The position numbers and the translations under genes were made by a program. Shown here piece after piece: positions 1 to 6,444 of a stretch of 18,432 nucleotides of DNA. Below the pieces are notes generated by a model, which ran no database searches, was not told the DNA's origin, and was given only the letters and a program-made list of their open reading frames with translations. The stretch's first letter is position 1; every line of letters begins with the position of its first letter. The DNA comes from an uncultured Clostridia bacterium (lineage in GTDB: Bacteria > Bacillota > Clostridia > Peptostreptococcales > Anaerovoracaceae), in contig CAKQOW010000050.1 of the NCBI GenBank assembly GCA_934256595.1, positions 1-18,432 of the forward strand. The letters run 5' to 3'.

Positions 1-819
1 AGTGCTTTTGAAGCCTCACCTTCGCTTCTGCCTATTTCCTCGCCCTGCTCTCTTGCTTCCTGTATATCGTGCATTCTCTCTTCATATGCGTTCATATACT
101 TCACTCCAATCTCATCATTTGCCTTAATAGACGCTACTATCTCATTAAGTCTGATTATCCTATCATATCCTGATGACAATGCCTTATCATCTGTTGTTTC
201 CTCAAAGTATTCAAGCATAGCTATAAGCTCATCACTCACTTCCGCAGTATCTTTACCCTTGGTGTTTAGATAAAGGATTACCTCTCCGTCATATACTTCT
301 TTGTCAGGATAGCCCTCATACATTCTGCGTACTTTATAGCGGTATTTTCCCTCTCCGCCCATATCAAAGCCTGCTATTACTATCATACACAGGTCATTTA
401 ACTTGTTATAGTCTATTGTTCCCTCAGGCAGCAGCTTGCTTGTCATTAATGCGCCGTAATATCTCATACGCTTGGGAGACTTGACCCGGCGAAGTATGAG
501 CCGCTGGTAAGTCCCCTGTCAGGAGTGCAACGCTTTAGCGTGTGGCACTCTACGGCATATCGTTTTCTTTCTGCACCTCGGCGTTATAAACTCTGTTGTC
601 ATCACCTATGGCGCATACATCAAGCCTTGCTATTTTGCCCAGAAGCTCCTTTCGCTTCTCATTCTCTGCAATAGGTTCCCCTTTAAAGTTGATTTCTTTT
701 TCAAGGATAATTTCAAGAATTATTTTATATGCTTCTGCGCTCTCTATGACTTCACTGAACAGAAAGCGGTCCATCAGGTTTAAATCCTGCAGTTTCTTAG
801 GTGGGTTTGTATGCTTCAT
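1..819 (-). pseudogene. Rpn/PD-(D/E)XK nuclease-family transposase gene, interrupted
   Basis: The first part (819 down to 553) encodes 89 residues typical of the PDDEXK_2/Rpn family of recombination-promoting nucleases. It opens with the FSEVIES-type lead-in and contains the nuclease core (LDVCAIGDDNRVYNAEVQKE, with D and E-x-Q acidic/polar residues). It then meets a TAG stop at 550-552. The family continuation, starting PKRMRYYGALMTSK, resumes in a different frame at about 476 and stays open to the left edge (ends ...EGEASKA), so the gene continues outside the window. An insert of about 79 bases separates the halves and causes both the stop and the frameshift. The ATG at 817-819 has a strong AAAGGAGG site just upstream. 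The family acts on DNA and its members are often present in many copies in gut Clostridia. The encoded protein is probably non-functional unless the ribosome can skip the insert. Confidence 0.8.
474..552. mobile_element. Palindromic insert of about 79 bp in the Rpn gene
   Basis: This segment breaks an otherwise continuous Rpn protein. It folds as two neighbouring stem-loops. The first uses 474-490 against 500-516 (GGG-GACTT, ACC and CGGC pair with GCCG, GGT and AAGTCCC) with a 9-nt loop. The second uses 523-528/545-550 (GAGTGC/GCACTC) with an inner 530-534/537-541 stem (ACGCT/AGCGT). It has no coding capacity and no obvious target-site duplication beyond a possible CC. This resembles a short palindromic element such as an IS200/IS605-type end fragment or MITE, but I cannot assign a family. 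The exact boundaries are uncertain by a few bases. Confidence 0.5.
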
Positions 820-891
820 CTGCTATTGCCTCCTTTATTATATATCAAATGAACTGCATATTACAAGTTCTGAGTTATCTTATTGAATATA

Positions 892-920
892 ATTATACGA
901 GGCTCATTTGCATTAGTCAA
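892..920 (-). promoter_or_regulatory. Sigma-A promoter of the Rpn gene
   Basis: On the minus strand TTGACT (915-920) and a perfect TATAAT (892-897) are separated by exactly 17 bases, about 70 bases before the Rpn start. This is the cleanest consensus promoter in the window, so the broken gene is probably still transcribed. Confidence 0.75.
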
Positions 921-985
921 CCATATTTTCTATAAAATGTATTTTTTACATATTTTTTAGGTTTTTGTATACAATCACACAAATA

Positions 986-1003
986 GGCGGTCATACGACC
1001 GCC
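986..1003. other. Perfect 7-bp hairpin, possible secondary terminator
   Basis: GGCGGTC and GACCGCC flank a 4-base ATAC loop. It lies beyond the hup terminator and upstream of the Rpn promoter. The minus-strand tail (TATTTGTGTG) is only weakly T-rich, so it could be a back-up terminator for hup or a simple insulator. Confidence 0.4.
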
Positions 1004-1025
1004 CACATTATTCCTAATCTTTAGT

Positions 1026-1054
1026 AAAAAACAGGGCAGCATATTGCTACCCTG
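1026..1054 (-). terminator. Rho-independent terminator of hup
   Basis: On the minus strand CAGGG...CCCTG (1050-1054/1032-1036), with an inner AGCA/TGCT stem, is followed directly by six T residues (1031-1026). It begins 14 bases after the hup stop codon. Confidence 0.85.
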
Positions 1055-1067
1055 AAATCAGCATCAT

Positions 1068-1346
1068 TTATTTGTTAACCGAATCCTTTAAAGCCTTACC
1101 TGCTTTGAATACAGGAGCCTTTGAAGCTGCAATCTTGATAATTTCGCCAGGCTTTCTAGGGTTTCTTCCCTGTCTTGCTTTTCTTTCTCTAGTTTCAAAA
1201 GTACCAAATCCGATTAACTGTACTTTTTCGCCCTTTGTAAGTGCATCTTCTACACAGCTAACAAAAGCATTAACAGCTACTTCTGCATCTTTCTTTGTAA
1301 ATCCAGTTTTCTCTGCTACTGCAGCAACTAATTCAGCTTTATTCAT
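1068..1346 (-). CDS. hup: DNA-binding protein HU
   Basis: This 92-residue protein has the full HU fold: an N-terminal helix pair (MNKAELVAAVAEKTGFTKKD), the central GFGTFETRERKARQGRNPRKPGE signature (residues 46-68) forming the DNA-binding arm with the intercalating proline at residue 63, and a basic C-terminus. HU is a homodimeric nucleoid protein that bends DNA without strong sequence preference. The ATG follows an AGGAGG site at good spacing, and a clear terminator follows the gene. It has its own promoter region and lies downstream of the flippase gene on the same strand. In many Clostridia an HU gene sits in the same spoVT-spoVB-mazG neighbourhood; no mazG is present between them here. 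Confidence 0.97.
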   Translation of the reverse strand: MNKAELVAAVAEKTGFTKKDAEVAVNAFVSCVEDALTKGEKVQLIGFGTFETRERKARQGRNPRKPGEIIKIAASKAPVFKAGKALKDSVNK

Positions 1347-1405
1347 TAATAAATCCTCCTCACATTATATATACATCATAATTATTATATCATATTATTT
1401 CCTTT

Positions 1406-1422
1406 GGATAAAGCTCTTATCC
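1406..1422. promoter_or_regulatory. 17-bp dyad upstream of hup
   Basis: GGATAA and TTATCC are perfect inverted half-sites around a 5-base AGCTC centre. The dyad lies between the hup promoter candidate and the start codon, so it could be an operator or a small 5' leader hairpin. No regulator is identified. Confidence 0.35.
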
Positions 1423-1447
1423 GTTGGAATTTCAAATCAGTGACATC

Positions 1448-1476
1448 ATTTTCTCATTTTTAACCCTATTTGTCAA
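1448..1476 (-). promoter_or_regulatory. Probable hup promoter
   Basis: On the minus strand a perfect TTGACA (1471-1476) is followed 17 bases later by GAAAAT (1448-1453). This would give a leader of roughly 95 bases that includes the 1406-1422 dyad. A second possible -10 (GATATAAT, around 1385-1392) lies closer to the gene but lacks a good -35. Confidence 0.5.
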
Positions 1477-1530
1477 CACCTTTGTGAGTATACATTTAAA
1501 AAAATGTGATTTGTTTTTGCAGCAACAGTC

Positions 1531-3135
1531 CTATTTCATAAATTTGCCCATAATTCTTACTAGTTTGTTTCCACCCGGTATCATTGCAAGTTCTTCCTGC
1601 GTTATGGTCTTAGTTACAAACAGCATTACAGCATATACCGCTGCTGACAGGATTATAGAAACCAAGACTGCCATACTGTTTCCAAGAACCTTTGCCGCCA
1701 GGTTATATGAAATAACAGTCATAACAGACATGGCCAGTGTGGCTATTATCGGTTTGATAAAGGTCTGCATTATGTTAAATCTGACGCCTGTATATTTTTT
1801 TACTGCCATTATATCAAGCACCGCCGCTATCATATACGCTATACAGGTTCCTATGGCGGCCCCTATGACATTGAGGCTTTCAACCCCTACAAGCATATAC
1901 GTTATTACCGTCTTGAACACTGCTCCGATTATGAGGTTTCTTACGGGTATAAGCTGCTTGCCTATTCCCTGAAGGGCTCCTGTAAGTGTCTGCGCCATGG
2001 CAAGGAATATAAATCCGAAAGCAAGCATCATAAGGCTGCCTGCCGCATCCACCGCCATATCATACTGGCTTCTGTATAAAAGCACAAGCACAGGCTCTGC
2101 CAGAATTATAAGTCCTGCAGCGCATGGGAAGCTGAGTATGTTTGCCATTCTCATTCCCATCTGCACATTGGTTTTAAGGCCGTTTCCATCTTTTTCTCTG
2201 AACGCCATACTTATTGCAGGCACCAGACTTATGGCTATGGACTGAACTATTATCTGCGGAAAGTTTACGATTGTACCGGCCATGCTTGAAAGCTCTGTAA
2301 ACAGGTTCTTTGCCTCACTGTAGCTGTACCCTATGTCCTGAAGTCTGTTGGATACTATCGAAGCATCAATCAGGTTCATAAACGGCATTATGCACGCTCC
2401 CAGCGTTATAGGTATTGCGATTATGAGGATTTTCTTAGTTATGTCTCCCGATTTTTCTCTGGTTTTGAGTCTGCCGCGATTTATTTTTTTAAGAATGACT
2501 TTCCTGTTTGCCATATAGATAAGCCATACAACAAGAAGTCCTCCGATTGCTCCGGCGCTTGCGCCAAAGGTTGCTCCCGCTGCCGCATATTCAGGGTTTT
2601 CGGCAAATCTGTCAAGGAGTATCTTGGTAAGCGCAAGGCCTACGCCTACTCTGAAAACCTGCTCTATAATCTGGGAAACCGCTGTCGGGTTCATATTCTG
2701 CATTCCCTGGAAGTATCCTCTGTATGCAGACATTATAGGGATAAGCACCAGCGCGGGAATAAGCGCTCTGAGCGCATATGCCGTCTCCGGAAGTCCTATT
2801 CTGTTGGCATACCAGTTGGCGCCCACAAGGCACAGAAGTCCTGTTCCGAGTCCTATGCCGCCCAGAAGCCTGAACGATACTTTAAAAACATTATTGGCTG
2901 CATAGTGATCTCCTACAACTGTCCTCTCTGCAACCATTCTTGAAATTGCAACAGGTATTCCTGCCGTTGCCAGCGTAAGCAGTATGTTGTAGATTGGATA
3001 TGCCGCCTGATAGTATGCCATGCCTCCGCCCAGCCAGTTGGTTACGGGTATTCTGAAAACAGCGCCCATCAGTTTTACAACAAGACCTGCAGCACCAAGT
3101 ATTACTGCTCCGCCCACAAATGATTTTTTACTCAT
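1531..3135 (-). CDS. SpoVB/MurJ-type polysaccharide (lipid II) flippase, MOP superfamily
   Basis: The 534-residue integral membrane protein is hydrophobic along its length, with about 14 membrane segments expected for this family. The N-terminus (FVGGAVILGAAGLVVKLMGA...RIPVTNWLG) and the TLATAGIPVAISRMVAE motif match the SpoVB/YabM/YtgP branch of the multidrug/oligosaccharidyl-lipid/polysaccharide exporters, which move lipid-linked peptidoglycan precursors or related glycans across the membrane. I chose the ATG at 3133-3135 because GAGAGG lies directly before it; the longer frame to 3189 would add 18 residues overlapping the previous gene. The start lies 10 bases after the deaminase stop, so the two are co-transcribed. 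Position near spoVT and mfd matches B. subtilis yabM. Whether the role is vegetative (MurJ) or sporulation-specific (SpoVB) cannot be decided here. Confidence 0.9.
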   Translation of the reverse strand: MSKKSFVGGAVILGAAGLVVKLMGAVFRIPVTNWLGGGMAYYQAAYPIYNILLTLATAGIPVAISRMVAERTVVGDHYAANNVFKVSFRLLGGIGLGTGLLCLVGANWYANRIGLPETAYALRALIPALVLIPIMSAYRGYFQGMQNMNPTAVSQIIEQVFRVGVGLALTKILLDRFAENPEYAAAGATFGASAGAIGGLLVVWLIYMANRKVILKKINRGRLKTREKSGDITKKILIIAIPITLGACIMPFMNLIDASIVSNRLQDIGYSYSEAKNLFTELSSMAGTIVNFPQIIVQSIAISLVPAISMAFREKDGNGLKTNVQMGMRMANILSFPCAAGLIILAEPVLVLLYRSQYDMAVDAAGSLMMLAFGFIFLAMAQTLTGALQGIGKQLIPVRNLIIGAVFKTVITYMLVGVESLNVIGAAIGTCIAYMIAAVLDIMAVKKYTGVRFNIMQTFIKPIIATLAMSVMTVISYNLAAKVLGNSMAVLVSIILSAAVYAVMLFVTKTITQEELAMIPGGNKLVRIMGKFMK

Positions 3136-3145
3136 AAAATCCTCT

Positions 3146-4435
3146 CTATAAGCTTGATAATATATTTTTTGTATATTTCTGTGCTTCAAAAACTGTCTTT
3201 TCTATATCTATTGTCATATACTCTCCATCTTTGTAAAGGACTTTTCCATCGCACATAGTAAGCACAACATCGTTTCCCGATGCAGAATACACAATATTAT
3301 TTAATATGTTATGAACAGGATACATATACGGTTTATCTGTATCAAGTACAACTATATCCGCCTTAAAGCCCTCTTTGATAAGGCCTGTATCTGCTCTGCC
3401 CTGCGCCTTTGCTCCCGCAAGGGTTGCCGCTTTCAGCACCTCTTTTGGAGAAATCACAGCAGGATCTCCCGTAACACCTTTGGTTGCCAGCGCAAAGAAT
3501 TTCATTTCTTCTATAAAGTTAAGGCTGTTGTTGCTTGCCACACTGTCTGTGCCGATTGCAACATTTATTCCCTTGCGAAGCAGCTTGTCAGCATTGCATA
3601 TTCCGCTGGCCAGCTTCAGATTGCTTACAGGGTTTACTGCAGCAGTAACGCCTTTGTCTTTAAGGATATCGTAATCCTCGCCCTCTATCCATACGCAGTG
3701 CGCTGCAACGCAGGGAGTTTCAAATATCCCCAGACTGTTGAAGTACTGCGCAGGAGTCATACCGTTATGCCTTGCCTTGCATTCCTCATGCTCTGATTTT
3801 GTTTCCGAAAGATGAACGTGCATATTGGCGCCAATCTCTTTGGTGTATTCGGCAAGCTGCGCAACTGCCACAGGTGTTGTCGTGTATTCTGCGTGAATAC
3901 TCATATCAGTTCTGATCCTGTCGTCTGCAGCGCCGTTATAGTCCCTGTAGAAAGTTACCGCTTCGATAAATCTGTTGGTACCCCACAGGTCCTCATAGCT
4001 GAAATGCGATATTGCCCTCGATATGTTTGCTTTAGCTCCCGCTGCAATCACCGCCTCTGCAACCTGATTGCAGAAATAGTACATATCAGTGCTTGATACT
4101 ATACCAAATCTCACAGACTCCGCCATCGCAAGCATAGTTGCCCAGTATACGGCCTCATCTGAAAGCTTATCTTCAAACGGAAATATTTTTTTGTTAAGCC
4201 AGTCGGCAAGCGCCATATTCTCACCATAGCCTCTCATAAGGCACATTGCGCTGTGGCTGTGAGAATTGACAAAGCCCGGAAGCATAACCTTGTTTGTGCC
4301 GTCATAAACCTCGCCGTAATCCGCCTCCGGCATAACGTCTGAAATATATTCTATATATTTATCTCTGACGCCCACATACATATTGCTTCGCGCATCAAAA
4401 TTCTCATCTATAACGGTTATATTTTTAAAAAGCAT
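3146..4435 (-). CDS. mtaD: 5-methylthioadenosine/S-adenosylhomocysteine deaminase (amidohydrolase)
   Basis: This 429-residue protein belongs to the metal-dependent amidohydrolase superfamily, ATZ/TRZ branch. Metal ligands are visible in order: H59-S-H61 in GFVNSHSHSAMCLMRG, H208 in HVHLSET (with E211), H246 in AAHCVW, and D297 in GTDSVASNN. This pattern and the overall sequence fit MTA/SAH deaminases, which convert these nucleosides to inosyl products in S-adenosylmethionine by-product salvage. Other members of the branch (guanine or atrazine-type deaminases) cannot be fully excluded. The ATG follows AAGGGAG. The gene is first in a two-gene unit with the flippase and has an extended -10 promoter 47 bases upstream. 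There is no obvious metabolic link to the flippase; co-transcription may be incidental. Confidence 0.88.
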   Translation of the reverse strand: MLFKNITVIDENFDARSNMYVGVRDKYIEYISDVMPEADYGEVYDGTNKVMLPGFVNSHSHSAMCLMRGYGENMALADWLNKKIFPFEDKLSDEAVYWATMLAMAESVRFGIVSSTDMYYFCNQVAEAVIAAGAKANISRAISHFSYEDLWGTNRFIEAVTFYRDYNGAADDRIRTDMSIHAEYTTTPVAVAQLAEYTKEIGANMHVHLSETKSEHEECKARHNGMTPAQYFNSLGIFETPCVAAHCVWIEGEDYDILKDKGVTAAVNPVSNLKLASGICNADKLLRKGINVAIGTDSVASNNSLNFIEEMKFFALATKGVTGDPAVISPKEVLKAATLAGAKAQGRADTGLIKEGFKADIVVLDTDKPYMYPVHNILNNIVYSASGNDVVLTMCDGKVLYKDGEYMTIDIEKTVFEAQKYTKNILSSL

Positions 4436-4481
4436 ATATTCACTCCCTTGCTTATTTCCCGATACCGATTTCCAAGAAAAT

Positions 4482-4490
4482 ATTATACCA
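4482..4490 (-). promoter_or_regulatory. Extended -10 promoter of the deaminase-flippase unit
   Basis: On the minus strand TGGTATAAT gives a perfect -10 with an upstream TG. No good -35 is seen 17 bases further up, which fits an extended -10 promoter. The distance to the deaminase ATG is about 47 bases. Confidence 0.55.
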
Positions 4491-4519
4491 CTCCAGTCCC
4501 TGAAAGGTATGTGTTATTC

Positions 4520-4722
4520 GTCAGTTCTGTCTGCGCTTTGCTTGCGCCGTAGATTGCATACTCGCTTCGCTTCGTGCAATCCTGACAAAAGGCAACGCTT
4601 CGCTACAACTCACGTTGTTCGTTGCTGTCCGTTTCGTCGACAAATCGCTCTCGCTCTTTGGACGAAAAGGCATTCCGCTGTTTACTTCGCAAACAGGGCT
4701 AGGGCTTTTTCACTGCGAAAAA
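4520..4722. repeat. Array of five to six stem-loops with CTTCGC-type loops
   Basis: This 200-base noncoding stretch is nearly all inverted repeats. Stems: GTCAG/CTGAC (4520-4524/4582-4586) enclosing GCGC/GCGC (4533-4536/4544-4547) and GATTGCA/TGCAATC (4552-4558/4575-4581); GCAACG/CGTTGC (4592-4597/4620-4625) enclosing ACAAC/GTTGT; TTTCGTC/GACGAAA (4632-4638/4661-4667) enclosing CAAA/TTTG; CTGTTT/AAACAG (4678-4683/4691-4696); TTTTTC/GAAAAA (4706-4711/4717-4722). Several loops carry CGCTTCGC, CGCTCTCGC or ACTTCGC. It may be a dispersed palindromic repeat, a structured RNA or both. The rest of the 4436-4928 gap holds only the promoters listed separately. Confidence 0.7.
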
Positions 4723-4723
4723 C

Positions 4724-4732
4724 ATTATACCA
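4724..4732 (-). promoter_or_regulatory. Second extended -10 promoter, upstream of the hairpin array
   Basis: An identical TGGTATAAT on the minus strand sits immediately before the stem-loop array. A transcript starting here would run through all the hairpins toward the deaminase gene. No convincing -35 is seen. Confidence 0.4.
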
Positions 4733-4854
4733 TAGTTTTTACCAATTTCACTACAGAAATTACTTTACCTCTGTTTCTTCACTAAAAAAACAAATACTTA
4801 AAAATCATATAAACAGCTTTGATTATTTTTTCGCTTAATTTCTTCTTTGTTTCT

Positions 4855-4891
4855 GTATAATTACTGAACATTTCCACATAATAACTGAACA
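4855..4891 (+). promoter_or_regulatory. Sigma-G-like spoVT promoter with 21-bp-spaced direct repeats
   Basis: GTATA (4855-4859) and CATAATA (4877-4883) with a 17-base spacer fit the B. subtilis sigma-G consensus (GNATR / CATNHTA) and lie about 45 bases before the spoVT ATG. Overlapping it, two 14-mers, ATAATTACTGAACA (4857-4870) and ATAATAACTGAACA (4878-4891), differ at one base and are exactly 21 bp apart, so they lie on the same helix face. They could be operator half-sites for a dimeric regulator. Confidence 0.55.
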
Positions 4892-4928
4892 GCTTAATAT
4901 TACAGGCTTAATCAATAAGGAGGGCTAT

Positions 4929-5420
4929 ATGAAAGCTACAGGAATTGTAAGAAGAATTGACGATCTTGGCAGAGTTGTCATTCCAAAGGAAATAAGGAGA
5001 GTGCTCAGGATACGCGAGGGCGACCCTCTTGAAATTTACACCAGCAGCAGCGGCGAGGTTATTCTTAAAAAATACTCCCCTATAAATGAACTGGGGCAGT
5101 TTGCATCTGAATTTGCAGAAGCAGCCGCAGGCACACTGGGAAGTACCGTTATTGTTTCCGACACCGATCAGATTATAGCGGCGGCAGGCGCCGGCAAAAA
5201 AGAATATCTGGACAGTAAAATCGACTATGAGCTGGATAAGATAATTCAGAGTAAAAACAAACATCTCAACGACTCTAAAATAGTTGTACCCATACTTTCA
5301 CAGGGTGATGCCATAGGCGCTATCACCATAATACCAAAGGATAAGCATATTCTTGGTGATACTGAGCTTAAAGCCGCCGAAATCGGTGCAGGCTTTCTGG
5401 CAAGACAAATGGAAAGTTAA
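4929..5420 (+). CDS. spoVT: Stage V sporulation protein T (AbrB-type transcription regulator)
   Basis: The 163-residue protein starts with the AbrB swapped-hairpin DNA-binding domain (residues 1-50; ATGIVRRIDDLGRVVIPKEI, followed by a REGDPLEIY strand), then a GAF-like C-terminal domain (about 55-160). This is the SpoVT architecture, slightly shorter than the B. subtilis protein. In Bacillus, SpoVT is made in the forespore under sigma-G and tunes other sigma-G genes, affecting spore germination and coat quality. The ATG has an AAGGAGG site 8 bases before it. It is a single-gene unit on the plus strand, divergent from the deaminase and convergent with the PepSY gene, whereas mfd, spoVT and the flippase usually point the same way. 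A sigma-G-like promoter lies upstream and a hairpin terminator follows. Confidence 0.95.
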   Translation: MKATGIVRRIDDLGRVVIPKEIRRVLRIREGDPLEIYTSSSGEVILKKYSPINELGQFASEFAEAAAGTLGSTVIVSDTDQIIAAAGAGKKEYLDSKIDYELDKIIQSKNKHLNDSKIVVPILSQGDAIGAITIIPKDKHILGDTELKAAEIGAGFLARQMES

Positions 5421-5426
5421 GAAATA

Positions 5427-5451
5427 CCGGCAGAGGAGCAATCCCCGCCGG
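5427..5451. terminator. Bidirectional terminator between spoVT and the PepSY gene
   Basis: CCGGC/GCCGG (5427-5431/5447-5451) with an inner GGA/TCC pairing and a GCAA-type loop. ATTTTACT follows on the plus strand and GTATTTC on the minus strand. It lies in the 38-base gap between convergent genes. The T-tracts are short, so strength is uncertain. Confidence 0.55.
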
Positions 5452-5458
5452 CATTTTA

Positions 5459-6430
5459 CTAGTCATCGTATTCGGTTTCAAAGTCTGTTACTGTTCCTGT
5501 TACAGCATTTATATCCATGCTGTACTCCATACCGTTATATTTGAATTCTATCTCATATTCTCCGTCGTCAAGCTCTATCTCAAACCCGTAAATCTGTGAA
5601 GTCGTAAGACCTGCTTTAGCAAGGGCTATTTCCTTGGCTTTGGCCTCTCCGATATACTTTGAAAAATCATCAGGATTTCCGTCCTTTTCAAATTTAAGCA
5701 CAGTTCCCTTTACTGCATCTATTTCAAAGTCGTATTCTACATTATCCGCATAGAATTCAACGTCGTAAACCTTAACTCCGTCATCTGTATCAAGCTTTAC
5801 CTTTTCAAGTGTAATCTGTGATTTGGCAAGACCTGCCTTGGCAAGGGCTATCTCAAGAGCCTTATCCTTGCCTATATACTTATGATTAGTATCCACCGTA
5901 TTTTTTTCAGGACTGTATTCTCTGCTGTATTCTACAATTTTACCTGTTCTGGCATTAACATCATACTCATATTTCCAGCTGCCTTTTCTGAATTTCACTT
6001 CATATACAGCCTTACCATCATCATAATCATATCTGCATACAAGGTTTGTAACCGATGCTTTTGATATTCCTGAAAATGCAAACGCCTTATCAATCGCTGC
6101 AGTCTGTCCTATCAGCTTCCCTGATGAATACCTGTATCCATACTCTACACTTTTTTCTCTTACAGCGCCGGTTTTGGCATTAATCTTATAGCTGTACTCA
6201 GTGCGCCCCTTTTTGAATTCCACCTCATATACGGTAACGCCGTCATCTTTGTCTTTCTCACATTCAAGATCCCATACTGCCGATCTTGTTGTCCCTGCAT
6301 TTTTGAGAGCTTTAGATATTGCAGTATTTTCACCTATATATGAAGCTCCGAATACTGCGGCGCCCATTGACATAATCATTGCAGCAGCTGCTGCAAAAGC
6401 TATTATTTTACTCGTTATACTCTTTTTCAT
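5459..6430 (-). CDS. Secreted protein with four PepSY domains
   Basis: This 323-residue protein has a signal peptide (residues 1-29; basic start, AAAAAMIMSMGAAVFGA core, cleavage probably after VFG/A) and no membrane anchor after it. Four PepSY-type repeats follow at about 31-97, 105-171, 185-249 and 258-322, each with a YIG..A...AL..AG.. helix and a D(D)G..VYEV(E/K)F ... YDVNA.TG strand pair. Residues 1-171 closely match the 176-aa PepSY protein upstream, including the signal peptide; residues 184-323 closely match the C-terminal PepSY pair of the RsgI-like anti-sigma factor. It is thus a mosaic of its neighbours. It starts 14 bases after the anti-sigma stop with an AGAGGAGG site, so it is last in the operon. 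PepSY domains are small extracytoplasmic domains linked to peptidase inhibition; the target here is unknown. Confidence 0.85.
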   Translation of the reverse strand: MKKSITSKIIAFAAAAAMIMSMGAAVFGASYIGENTAISKALKNAGTTRSAVWDLECEKDKDDGVTVYEVEFKKGRTEYSYKINAKTGAVREKSVEYGYRYSSGKLIGQTAAIDKAFAFSGISKASVTNLVCRYDYDDGKAVYEVKFRKGSWKYEYDVNARTGKIVEYSREYSPEKNTVDTNHKYIGKDKALEIALAKAGLAKSQITLEKVKLDTDDGVKVYDVEFYADNVEYDFEIDAVKGTVLKFEKDGNPDDFSKYIGEAKAKEIALAKAGLTTSQIYGFEIELDDGEYEIEFKYNGMEYSMDINAVTGTVTDFETEYDD

Positions 6431-6444
6431 ATGTTATTCCTCCT

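Noticed and set aside
3136..3189. Longer flippase start at 3189
   Set aside because: The added 18 residues are polar and overlap the deaminase stop; GAGAGG directly precedes the ATG at 3135.
4520..4722. CRISPR array
   Set aside because: There is no constant repeat with regular spacers; the stems differ in sequence and length, and no cas gene is present.
4436..4735. SAH or SAM riboswitch upstream of mtaD
   Set aside because: I could not match the conserved core of any known SAM or SAH riboswitch class; the structure is a chain of simple hairpins.
4383..4838. A 151-codon plus-strand open frame across the deaminase leader
   Set aside because: It runs through the hairpin array and antisense to the deaminase start, has a biased Arg/Ala/Phe composition caused by the CGCTTCGC repeats, and has no plausible ribosome binding site.
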